From positions 6,273,681 through 6,337,680 of the forward strand of contig OZ022584.1 in the NCBI GenBank assembly GCA_963669155.1: 64,000 nucleotides of DNA, read 5' to 3'. Made by a program: the position numbers and the translations under genes. This DNA comes from Arbacia lixula (lineage: Eukaryota; Echinodermata; Echinoidea; Arbacioida; Arbaciidae). Shown one piece after another: positions 22,301 through 35,500 of this stretch. The notes under the pieces were generated by a model. It did not search any database. It was not told where the DNA came from and worked only from the letters and a program-made list of their open reading frames with translations. Numbering within the stretch: position 1 is the stretch's first letter; each line of letters opens with the position of its first letter.

Positions 22301-25300
22301 TCCTCGTTTTCCTCGGTGTGCATCCTGGGAGTCGTCTCCCCCGGATCCGTAGCGGCATGGCTGGCAGACATACCACAACCCATACCATCGGACAAGGACT
22401 CAATAACAGTACTACAAGCAGCAGCAGCAGCAGTAACAACAGCATCAACAGCAATAACGATATAACAAACGACGACGGATTTTTGCTATTACGCAACATA
22501 CAAAGGAAAGCTGAATCTCTCCACCGTCTTCGGGGGCACCACAAATACTTATCAATATACAGGGATAAAGATATTGTTCCGAAGGGATTACTTCTGAACA
22601 AGACACAGTCATTCAAGTGCGGAGATGCTGCCCAACGTCAATGGAATTCAATTCTTTGGAAAGCTTCATGCGAGCTCCGGGATGTCACAATCAACAATTT
22701 AGCCGAGCAAATCCCAGACAAAGTAGAAGAAATCGCTCACCTGAAAAGTCACCTATTCGAAAGGACCTCCCCACAGCAATACCACTATTCGATGAACTCT
22801 ATACAAGGCGAGATCAGAAGAAAGTTTGCGAACCTCCAGAAGTACAAAGAACGCAAACTTAACAGGGATGAGATTTTCTGCAAAGATGTCAAGAACAGAA
22901 GCGCGAACTGCGAAGTCGGCCCACCGTTAGCTAATCGTTATCTGCCACAAAAGAGAGTGAACAGAAGGTACAACAGAAACAAATACAAAAGGCGACAAAA
23001 GCAGCTTTACAACAAGAATGCAACACCCACTGAACCATCAATGGCCGAAACAGAAGACAACAACCGCCAGCCGACAATAGTAGTCAACCTATCAGACTAT
23101 GAACTATCGGAAGCAGAAACCACACTCCTCTCAAAAGGCTTATCTTTCTGCCCTACACCAGCACAGACTGATCACTCGCAACTACAAGCAGATTTCACCG
23201 AACTCAAACGCAAAATGTATGTGAGAGCACACTTTTCAACAAAACAGTCACAGACAGATCAAACCACCCCAACCACGAGCCGTCTCAGACAAGACTCTAA
23301 CGACATCCCAGATCCTCCTCTTTCCCAGAGTACACCGACACAAGTCGAAAGCACATCCAGCCAAAGCAGACAGGCGTTCCCATGTCCAGTCAGAAGTAAA
23401 TGGATCCCCACCATCAATAACCCGCGCCTACAAATATTCTTGGAAAACGTCGAGAAAGACACAAGAGATGCAGTAGCCAAGTACGAAAGAAACGCTTTCA
23501 TAGACAACTTGTCGCGCCCTGAACGGAAAGCACTTGACGGACTCAGAAAGAACCCCAACATTGTCATAAAACCAGCAGACAAAGGATCAGCAGTTGTAGT
23601 CATGTCCTCCAAAGACTATATTGCTGAAGGAGAACGCCAACTCTCCGACGAAACCACATACAAAAAACTTGACTCCAACCCGACACCAAAACACCTACTC
23701 CAGGTCAAGCAAGCAATTGACCTACTTGACGAAGACAAAAAAATCAAACAAGCCTTGGTCCCTTCCAGCGTATCCTGTCCCAACATGTACTTCCTCCCTA
23801 AAATCCACAAACCTAACAACCCTGGAAGGCCCATAGTGTCAGGATGCTCCTGCCCAACAGTACAGATATCAAAATATCTAGACTACCACCTCCACCCGCT
23901 AGTAGAAAAACTCCCATCCTACCTCCAAGACACAACAGACTTCCTCAATCATGTGGAGAGTCTAAACACCTCTCATGCCCCTTTCCCAGAACGCACCATA
24001 CTGGTAACGGCAGACGTCACGTCTCTTTACACAAATATCCCCCATGGGGAAGGCATGGCAGCATGTAAAACTGCACTCAACACAAGAAACACGCAACATC
24101 CACCTACAGATCAACTCATGCGCCTTCTAGAACTAGTTCTTACACTTAACAACTTCCAGTTCCAGAACCAACATTATTTACAAATCGAAGGGACTGCGAT
24201 GGGTACACCAGTCGCACCTTCTTATGCCAACATTTTCATGGGCGAACTTGAGAAGGACATACTTAACTCGAGGCACCAAACTATCATCGCAGGATCATGG
24301 AAACGCTTCATAGATGATATTCAGTTCATTTGGTCTGGCTCTCCCCGACTCCTCTCAAAATTCCAAGACACCATCAACAGAAAACATCACTCGATCAAAT
24401 ACACTTTCAACTACTCTAACTCGGAAGTCAGCTTCCTTGACACACTACTTCAACTTAAAGAAGGAACACTCCAAACAGAACTGTACAACAAACCTACAGA
24501 TAAACATACGTATCTTCTCCCCACATCCTGCCACCCCAAACACACTTTCCGCAGTATCCCTTTTAGTCAAGCCACCCGCATCAGACGAATTTGCTCGAAT
24601 CAGGACAGAGCAACCCATCATCTCAACAAACTAAAAGCACATCTCACACATCGTCAATACAACACAAACATGGTCAGTCGACAATTACACAAAGCCGCCA
24701 ACATACCCCGAGACCAACTCCTCAAGAAAAAGGAGAAGAAGGCGTCCAATAATGTGCACTTCTCTATCACATTTACACCCGGCACATCAGCAGTACCCAA
24801 AATCATCCACAAACACTATCAACTTATCCAACAATGCCATACACTACAAACCATCTTCCCTAGAGCTCCCATGACATCATTCCGCCGCAGTAAATCACTC
24901 CGCGACCTACTTGTTAACGCCAAAGCACCGAACATCGGGACAAACAACAACAATCACGCAAACAACAACAACCACACAACCACCAGCAACAACAACCACG
25001 CCAACAACTCAACCACCCCTCTGGCTGAGACAAACCAACTAGGATTCTACAAATGCAACGCCAAAAAATGCTCACTTCATCAACACATTCAAGATACAAC
25101 CACGTTCAAAAGCACCTCCACGGGACAGAAGTTCAAAATACGCGATCACATCAATTGTAAATCATCCTGGGCAATATACCTTCTCACATGCACTAAATGT
25201 AATATGCAATACGTAGGAAAGACAGAGACAACGCTATATACACGCCTAAATAACACTAGATCGGAAGTTACCAACTACAACAAAAACAAGCCAAACAGCA

Positions 25301-26490
25301 AGACTCTACCATACACTATACACTTCAATCTCCCGGGACACTCAGTTCAAAACATCAACATCACTGGCATCAAAACAAAGCACCACGACACCATCATGAA
25401 ACGAGAGTCTCATTGGATATCCAAACTACAAACCTTAAGACCACGTGGTATCAATGCAGACCAATGACCATCCATTTTCACGCCTAAGTAAACACTGACC
25501 CCCAAACACGCCACATCACTTCACTATAGCTCAAGCACACGAGACACATAACAATTCCAATACGTACACCAAAATCGGGAAGGTAATTGACCATTTCTTG
25601 TATATTTTTGTATATTGATTAGTATGATACGATTTATTTCTACCGATTCTACCTTATACTTTGTATATTTCTGCCGTCTATATGTTTATCGTTTCATAAC
25701 TTATGTTCTTTTTGTTGATGTATTTATTGTTAGTTCATATGTGCACTGTACTGTACTATATAAGGTTATTGATTACAGATCCTGATGAAGGGCAGGTGCC
25801 CGAAAGCTTGGTCCTATAACTAGTGGTAAACATGTCTTGCAACGGCCCTCTTCGACCCCCCTCTCCTGATCACATATATATATATATATATATATATGTA
25901 TGAAATGCATAATGCATAAACAAATGAGCCAGTACTTGTTACATTGCTTCATGAGGTTGTGAAAGCACTACAAAGGACAATGTACCCATTATATAAACAG
26001 CAAAGGGGTTGCATATTAAATATTTGAATGTGTAATGCACCAGTACATGTACATCAAATGATGCAACATGACTCCATGAACTTTACAAAGGCTGCTTCCA
26101 CAATGTCGACAAATGAAGAGGCATCGATAAGAGAATGTACGCTTGAAAATTATTGTAAGATTATAATTGTGATGTAAGTAGCCCAGTGCAAGCTCCCATT
26201 AGACCGAGATGTTACCACAGCTATGGCACTTATAATTTTAGTAACTTACTGGTCTATAAAGGTTTGTAAATAGACCTTGGGCAACTTTCTATATAAACCT
26301 GCTTCTTTGATAACATTACTGTGGATACAATCATCACAAATGAAATACTGCACAGGGAGCATAGTGAATATTTTCACTTCAACTCCCATCTCAACCCATG
26401 TTAAGTTTTTGTAAATATTTGAATATCTGAAATAATTCGATATTTCTTCTATTTCTTCTCTCAGTCTACCGGTATCTGTCTCTGTCTCTC

Positions 26491-26558
<68 letters not shown>

Positions 26559-29500
26559 CTCTCTCTCTCTTTCTCTCTCTGTCTGTCCCTCTCTGTCTCT
26601 ATCTCTTTTTCTTTACATTCCAGTATTTCATATATGCTTAGAGCATGGGCGGTGCATACATGAAGAACACACGTCTGATTTAGCCAATGAAGAGAATAAA
26701 CACATCAGGGCTGACACAGAATGGAGAGAAAAAAACAGATTACTACTGAGGGAAAATGAGATAAAAAAGATCAAAATCTGTTACAGAATGTAGAGAAGAA
26801 CATATCAAATGCAAGATTGAGTGGAGAGTTATACACAATAAATGCATGAAGGTCTATGTTAGATGTGCTCCCACAATAATTATCAAAACACCTGCTTCGT
26901 ACCAATGTGCGAGATCTGTTTGAATGTACATGTAACTCATATACTTTCCTGTGGATATATGTCCCAACCTTGAAGCAAAACTCCTCAATTTTAAGTAACA
27001 TGTTCAAACATACAATCGAGAAGGCATGAAATTTGAGTCCTCTTTTTCCCATTCACCTCCCTCTCCTTCTCCCCCCTCTCTCTCTCTGCCTGCCTGCCTC
27101 TCTGTCTCTCTGTGTGTCTGTCTGTCTGTGTGTCTGTGTGTCTGTGTGTCTGTCTGTCTGTCTGTTTATCTGTCTGTCTGTCTGTCCGTCTTGTTTGTTT
27201 TGTTTTGGGTTTTTTCTCTCTCTCTCTCTCTTCCACGATATATGACTGCTATGAATGAGAGCAGAATATACATGTAAATATGGTGGAGCGGAATGCATCT
27301 GTCTAGGAGAAGATAGATACTTCGTCTGAAAAACACTTGAGAGATAGAAGCTCTGTAGTGAGTGAGTGATTATCAGTGTTAGGCAAAGTCTCGCAAAAGC
27401 TTCAACTGTGAGAACTCAGAGCTTCTGATGGACGTTTTAAGCTTTAAGGACTGTAAAAGGTGTACATTTTATTTTGCAAAGTTTCATGTATTCAGATAAA
27501 ATTGAAGAATATATCATTGTTTTTTAAGAAACATAAAATATTTTTAATTTCTCAATATTTGTCATGAAAATCTCTATTAAATAATCACTAAAATATTTCA
27601 AGCATATATCTAAGGACTTTGTCATAAAATTCAAGCACTTTCACGGTGGAGTAATAAGCTTCTTTTTTTCTTTGTTTGCATCTTATTCAAAAATTGTCAT
27701 GGTTTTAATCAAATTCAAGGACTATATATAAGTCAAATTAAGGATATCTAATGGATGGAGGCAAATTCAAGATCTCTTCAAGACTGCAATCAAAGAGAGG
27801 ACTTTGCACTTTGCAATGCCCCGGTGAACTTCTAAGATGTCACAAAGCTCGTTCAAAATGAGGGTTGTTGGAAGTTTGCATGGACCTGAGCCAGGTTAGG
27901 TGTACCATCACACAAGGTTAGATCTGCCCCACACTACATGTGATAACAAGAATGGATCAGACCAACTCACCACAAAGTCCAAGACACTCGATGAATCGCT
28001 TCTCTGCAGGGGAATTAAAAGAAGTCGCATGGATGTTTGAATAAATCAATTAACACATTCCTAACGTTCCGTCTTCAGATGCCAGCTATACCGGTAGTTG
28101 GTCCGGGGGGTGTGTCACCAAGGTGTTCGTAAGTTACGAACGACTTTACGAACGACTGGTGATCCCTTCTTGTGCTAAATGCAATACCACATTTTGTTCA
28201 TTGAGAACCTGATTTAGCACAAGAAGGGATCACCAGTCGTTCGTAACTCATGCTCGGTGAAACAGCACCCAGGATATGATATATTTCCACATTTTCACCT
28301 CCAGAAATATATATATTTGGACTGCTAAGTGCTCTTCAAATATATGTTAATTGTTATCCCCAATCTTTGTTCCTTGTGTTTAATGCTAAGTCGGTGAGAG
28401 CTAACTCTTGTTGAAGGTTACACATTGTTAATATCCAATGCATCATTTGTGCCACATATTTTTGTTTATAAAACTCAAGATGATCATAAAATAATGATGA
28501 AAATGAGCAAAACTTTATAATCATGATAATGATGACAATGAGAATAATGATAACATATAAAGTAATGATAATGACGAATGGTATAAAAACAATATAATCA
28601 GGATAAATAAAAGAAAATTATGCCTTAAAATGAGAATTATACATTTCCTTCCTATTTTGGTAATAGTAGTTTTTGTGTGTTTTAGGTGAAAGTGCTGTGT
28701 TTAAAATGGAACAGAGCCCAGCCTACACAAGTCAAGTAGACTGTTCTTGGTGAATCCAGCACATTACAATAACATCTGTGAGAAAAGCTGGCCAACTTTT
28801 CATTTGTGAAAAATAACATGTAGGTATGATGATACAGGTACCGGTAATGAGAAGTTTTTATCAAGCCCTTTCTTGGTGTGAGGTGCTACGGTACTCAGCC
28901 ACTCCACTCGTACTAGATTGCTGCATGCACACCAAAATCATAACGAATCATAATGATATCTGAGTCTGAGAGGCCAGCATGTCCACTCCCATCACATTAT
29001 CACACCTGGAACTGATTTATTTCAAGCCAAATTATATTGACCGTTCAAATTTCACTCAAGTATCTGGAAGGGTCATCCAAAACTCTGCGGTTTCTGTAGC
29101 TTTTGAGGGAGTGGTGCACAGGCCGCACAAGTGGTGTCGTATTCATAGGGACGACAAACCAGAAAGCATATCCACCATCTTTCCCAAATATTATGCAGAC
29201 GTTTTACAGTATACGATCATTTTACTTTAGTTTCAGGTTAGTTTCAAGGCAACCTGAGCACCCATATTTCCAACCCAGTGTGTACAGGATCTGACTGATG
29301 GGTGTGTGGATATAAGTAAAGAATGTCTCCTCACAAGCATTGTACAATGATTGTCACTTCATACCATCATTTATCTTCATTGAGATAACCAACATTAGCA
29401 TTGACCATACCATTTACAGTTCTTGTAAAAATTATAATCGTAATATTGCCATTTGTAACGGGAAAGATACGCTGGGGTTTTGGGTTTCTATCATATTTGA

Positions 29501-32500
29501 ATGAATGTAATGCCACAAGTTCAGTTGTTGGGTTTTTTTTAATCAGAAACATGAAAGAAACATATTAGTGGAGGTTTGATAAAATTCCCTCAAATGAAAT
29601 TCTCTCCCAATCATTGTGTCCTATTTTTTTGGGGGAAATGTCCATTTAGTCAAAAGGATATGCATCACTTTACCTGTGCATATGATATATCATTAGACAC
29701 ATTTTTGCACACATACCTCTACGAGTCGGAGTTTACTTCTTCATCAAAAACAGAAAGAAAACAATCTATTGAATCATACATCACATAGCATATGGGAGAA
29801 CACCTCGCATTAGATGTCACAAAATCTACATTTTAGAAGATTATTACTTTCTCATCCCTTGACATATTTTTGTCAAACCTTCACTAATGTTTGTTTCATG
29901 TTCTGCCTTCATCAAAACTTCAGGGTGGATTTTCCCTTTCATAATGCCTGTGCACAGCCTGTGGTAGTAAAGGATGGACTTCCTTGGTAGACCTGGGTTA
30001 GTACAGCTTTGAGTACTGTAAAAGTGTTTTTTTTCACGTGCAGATATTTTCACGCTTGGCGGGGGTCCCGACATTTTAGCGCGATGTTAAATTCGCGGTC
30101 GGCAAAATCTAAAGTAACTACAACTAGACTAGGCTAAGTAATCCATCTGATCATGTGCGAATTACAGTACTGTGACTGTATTCATTAGACCTACATTCTG
30201 GACATTCTTCCACGCATCGCGCACACTGTATCGTTGTGTGTGCTATTTAAAGTACCGCATACACAACTCTGCTCATGGAGTTCAACACATTTTCTAGCGT
30301 GGATAAATTCGCGGTAATGCTCAAAACCTTTTCGTGTGATGTTAAATTCGCAGACGCATCCCGATTTGCGACATTCACGAAAATAAAACCCCCGCGAAGC
30401 AAAGACAAATAAGGATAGGCTCAGTACAGAGACTTTGTGGGGTAATTAAAAGCAGCTTCACCAAACCTAGCTTAACTACAGACAGAGGTGTTGAGTACAA
30501 AATCAATGAGAAAGAAATGCGATACAAAATGGCACCTAGATCATCGTGCGTGAGTGGTTCTCAAAAGCAAATTAACACAACCAAAAAAGTAAGTCCCCCC
30601 CCCTAATCAAAATAGCATAACTTTTTATTGAAGAAGTTCTGGGCAAAGTAATTTGGCAGGATTGTTTCTTAACTTATTGAATAACTTCTGTGTGAAAATC
30701 ACATTAATTCAGTTAGTCATGCATGAGTGGGCATATTTTTAAGGCAAAAATGTCACTTTTCAAAAGTGGGTTGTGTAATGAGCATGCGTATTTCCCACAA
30801 ATTTGGGCTTTTTATTGTCAAATGCTTACGAGATTCCACACTCATGATGCATAAGTTTCTGTAGGTATTGAAGTAAGTTTGGGCATATTTTGTTTATTTT
30901 GCACAATCACTTTCAAATTTTGCCACTGATCTCTATGTTGTGCATTGAGATGCTCCAGGAAGAAGCTGGATCAGAGGTATTCGAACAAGCTCACGGGCAG
31001 ATAACCTTGCGTAATTTGGAAATACATCTATTCTTACAAAGTTACAGGAACATATATAGACATGTATAGACAAGCATAGACAGTTCTGACATAGCCATGT
31101 CTACACTCATTCATCAGCTAACTTCTCAATTGTATTTCAAAGTGTTCACGCTCAGACAGTCAGGCTAAGACAATCGTAAGACGCCATTGGCACTGTTATA
31201 TGCCTTGATACCGCAACAATACACCCAGTGTCTTCACTATCACAAACTGAGAAAACTGTTGCCTGCAAAAAGGACAGCAAAAGAAATCTTAACCCGTTAT
31301 TGTTATTGAGCCTGTGAACTTGCCAGTTGGCTTTTCTCCACTCAGACTCTGAGCAGTGCGACTCCTGCATAATCTACCGTACGGAAAATAGACAATAAAC
31401 AACAAGTTATGAATTAACAAATTCCTTCTAGGGCGCAATTAAGCCACACCAGTTTGGTAACTGCAGTTTGATGACAAATTATAAAATCCTAGCTGGACCA
31501 CGGTTCATGAAGCCTGAACTAAACGTGAGCAACAGATCACATCATTAACCCTGGTCTACAGGATTTTGCGACTTCCTGTCACTGGATTTCACTCCGGTAT
31601 ACAATGGATTACTATGAAAATTGTTGCTCAATTTTCAAAGAAAGGGAGTATATCACAGAGTAAAAGCACACATATTATATCACACAAGACGAATGTGGTT
31701 ACGGTAAATCTCTAGATGTGTGGAGACAAAGATTAGAATGATGTTTTACATGTTGATAGCTCAGGAGGAAGGTAATTAGGCTTGTAATTTTTTGAAGAAA
31801 ATTATCAAAAAAGACATGTCAATGTCCTTTTGGAAAAGAGGCATAATTTAACTCACATATTATGTAACCAAAATGTAGGAGAGATGAACATATTTTGAGC
31901 GTGATGCAAATTGAACAATGATGTATCATACATTGTGTACATCAAGTATTCATTCTCTATTTGCTAGAAGAAAAAAATTCTGTCCAATTTTGCTGCACAC
32001 AAACTTGTACTTATGTTTACTTGTTCATGCATGTTGATGTGTTATTATAAACTGTATTCACATCTCCTTATTACTTTCGAAATGAAAACATACTGCCATT
32101 GTTTGTATTATAGACTCTTTATGCGCAAAAGTACACAAAATAATCCCCCAGAGCCAGATTTTTTCTTGCATAGAAAGAATCAAAGAGGGATGCGTTAGCA
32201 ATATATCAAGGTTCCACAATACCCCAATGGTTTGGTGCATGGTGCAGATCAACATGAAACACATTCAAGTCCACAATGATTGGCAGACTCAAATCAAATC
32301 TGTAAGTCAATTGTCATTAGAAAATACCACTAGCATTTTGTTATAGATATACATCCGACACCTACACATAAAAATAAAGCAACATATTAACACTTTAAGA
32401 GTAACACTTTTTGTTTTATATAAATTGTGGTGATAACTGGGTATGGGGATACAAGTTTATACTCACACAACCTGCTTCCTAATACAATAAAAATATATAT

Positions 32501-35500
32501 GTTGAGTGTTGCTTCAATTACTTTACGCTCTTAATGGTATGCATATGCATAAACATGATTGTTGATCCAGTTTAGTTATTTTGATTATCAATGACACAGA
32601 TTTCCCAGGTTAAAAGTTGAATTTTCTATACTTAGGCATCCTTGAAATGGACAAATTATTTTGGCAGAATATGCAATACCCATAGCTTTAAATACAAGAT
32701 GCTAAATGTAAGTTGTTTTTTTCACAATGGCAGAAAATTAGAAGAAAAGCATCGGCAAAAATGTGAACAAAATTGGACATTGAGCTTCTTGTTATATCAA
32801 AGTCTAATCTTTTGGTTATAGAAAGACAGAAACCAGAGCCAGATGTTGATTTTTGTTTCACTACAGTGGAGCTTCAGAGAAACTTCCCGTCTGACTGAAA
32901 TCAATTGCAATCCATTACTATTGACACTCATAAAGTTGAGTGCACTTGACTTCAATCAATTGAAATCATGCCGGGAAGTTCATCACCGGCTCCACCATAA
33001 AATCATGAATTGCCAGTGCATCAAGTCAAGAGAGCTGGAAGAAAGTGATATTACTGTTGACAGTAAAGTAATGAACACACCAGCCATGTTAATATGTTAG
33101 TTTCCACACAAGGCCACACTATACAGTGTTCAGAAAGAATGTGAAGTTGTCTGAGACTAATTGTTGACCCCACCTTACTACTAGGAGCAGGGACCTGTGT
33201 TCCACACTGACAAAATTAACAAATGAAGAAGGAGAAAATTAGAAATTCAATTCAAGTTTTCTCCTGATATCACCGATACCATCACCTAAGGGAAGAAATA
33301 GACTCTCACAGAAATATCATGATTGGATCCTGTTAAAATAAAATAAAAACATCAGTGGAAAGTCCCATTTTGTGATTCTTTGTGTGAAATGTTATTGAAA
33401 TGTTTAACCAAAGAAAGTCTTGTTAAATAAGGAATAAGAATTTAACTTTAAAGACAAATCTAAAATAAAAAAGTCTAAAAACATTTCTAAAACTAGAGCA
33501 ATTCAACTGCCGCGCAGTAGATAAATATGCTTCCGCCTCTTTGCTAGCTCTATTTAGATTTATTCCCAGAAAACCTGTTTGGTGGCCAATGAACCATGTA
33601 ATTCCTATGTGAAATGAAAATATCATATTCTGTTTTTCCATGTTTGGCCAAGTTTGGCAATGTTCATTGACCTTTGACTTCCAATCTAATCAGTCCATAT
33701 AAAGCCATCCTTATATTCAAGTTTGTTTAAAATTAGTCAATTTTGGGGTAAAGTTCACTGACCTTTGACCTTTCAGAAATTTTACCCATACTTTCACCAG
33801 TCTACCTCTATGAAGTGATACATCTCTGTACCATGTTTGGTTCAAATTGAACCATTAGTTTTGCATTCAATGTGAAAAATGTTAAATTTGGCACAATTTT
33901 TAGCCAATTTTGGCAAAGTTCATTGACATTTGAGCTCTGATCTTTGAGAATTTTCACTAAAAATATCATCAGTCTACCCCCGAGGAGTGATCCATCTTTG
34001 CACCATGTTTGGTTGGTATTGCACAATTGGATCTTGATTTATTTTAAAAAATATTACTTTGGGGGCAATATTTTAGGTAATTTTTGGCAAAATTCATTGA
34101 CCTTTGACCGTTCAGGAATTTTACCCAAACTTCCATCAATCTACCTCCATGAAGTGATACATTTCTGTACAATGTTTGGTTAGAATTGCACCATTAGATT
34201 TAGGTTTACTGTGAAAAATATCAATTTGGGGCCAATTTTTAGGAAATTGTTGCAAAGTTCATTGATCTATGACCTCTGGCCTTCCAGGAATTTTACCTAA
34301 AAATGTCACCAGTTTATTCCCAAGCAGTGATCTATCTTAATAACATGTTTCATGAGAATCGCCTTTACTTTTAGCGAAAGGGCTTTCATAGGTAATTTCA
34401 ATTTTGAAAATAAACTTAAGGCATACACGTCGTGGTATGAACAGTGTGCTTTTTTCAAAATTTCTTTGTCATTTCTCTACTTGCTTTGCCTTTGCTGAAA
34501 CTCACTGCACACTTGATATTTTGAATGCTGCTAATTGCGATGGCATACAGTATATCACATGACATGCATAACAAAACAGAGCGAGCTAAAGCACTTTGAC
34601 TGATCAGCTGACATGAAACATGTCTCTTAGACATAGCTGACCCTCGAAGTCAGAGATCGACTTACTTTAAGAAAAGGGCACATTAGGGGAAGTATAGGAT
34701 GTTGGGGGTGGCAATTGTCTAAATCATCTTCAAATTAAAGCAATGGTAGATGACAACATAAACACAACACACATGGCAGCAGGAATTACAAAATGCTTTT
34801 TGTTTTCTCTTTTTAACCATAGTATCAAAATTACTTCATGTACATTAACGACACTGAAACATGTCTGTAAAGTACCTTAACAGATAAATACTGAAAAAAG
34901 GTATCCGGGAAATGATTTTATCATACAATGCATGCAACAGAGGGGTGGGGGGGAATCTTGTCTCAAGGCATTCCATCAAGAATTGGTAGTAGGGGGGTAG
35001 GGGGCATGGGGGTAGTGGGAATGGGGGTAGGGGGAGTGGGGGTAGGGGACATGGGGGTAGGGGACATGGGGGTAGGGGGCATGGGGGTAGGGGGAAGGGG
35101 GTAGAAGACAAGTGTTGTTGTTACCGGTAGGTGGTTGAAAGCCTTGAAGCTGCCTTCTAGGAAGCGGATGATGTCGATAATGTAGCCACTGGCTCGTCCC
35201 TGGGCCTCGTCTAGTGACCAATCATACGACGCTAGCTCCAGAAACTCATCCACCTAGTCCGCATTCAACCACAAGACAGAAATAAGTCATCATTCACCCT
35301 ACCAGTACCAAGCCAGTAAAAGCCATTCATTAAGATCCTTAAGATCCTCCACATCCGGTCTTTTGCAAGTTCCAGGTTTCAAAGAGATTGTGGGGAGAAC
35401 GGGCCTTTGCTCATGCAGGGCCAACCCTGTGGAATTCTTTTCCACAGAGTTTGAAAACCCTGATATCAGTGATCACATTCAAGGGCAACCTAAAGACGTA

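Larger units (their letters stand above)
22053..25877 (+). mobile_element. Penelope-like retroelement, near full length
   Basis: Consists of an inverted end fragment, a left terminal repeat (22090-22250), one long intact ORF and a right terminal repeat (25527-25877) that includes a 196-bp intron. The two terminal repeats are almost identical over their shared parts, which suggests a recent insertion. It lies antisense within EXOC6 intron 16. Penelope-like elements are a separate retroelement class with a telomerase-related RT and a GIY-YIG endonuclease. Confidence 0.93.
25527..25877 (+). repeat. right terminal repeat (intron-containing)
   Basis: Same sequence as the left repeat, but split by the 196-bp insertion at 25583-25778. 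Repeats the ATG and the first codons of the ORF (25832 on) and ends in a TA microsatellite. Confidence 0.9.
20666..35124 (-). other. EXOC6: EXOC6 intron 16, 14.5 kb
   Basis: The largest intron of the gene. It hosts the antisense Penelope-like element, CT/TCTG microsatellites, a foldback element, a TTCGCG-type MITE and the R1 repeat array. Outside these, stretches such as 21120-22050, 25900-26490, 27240-28130, 28250-30010 and 30790-33480 show no gene signal to me. Confidence 0.8.
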
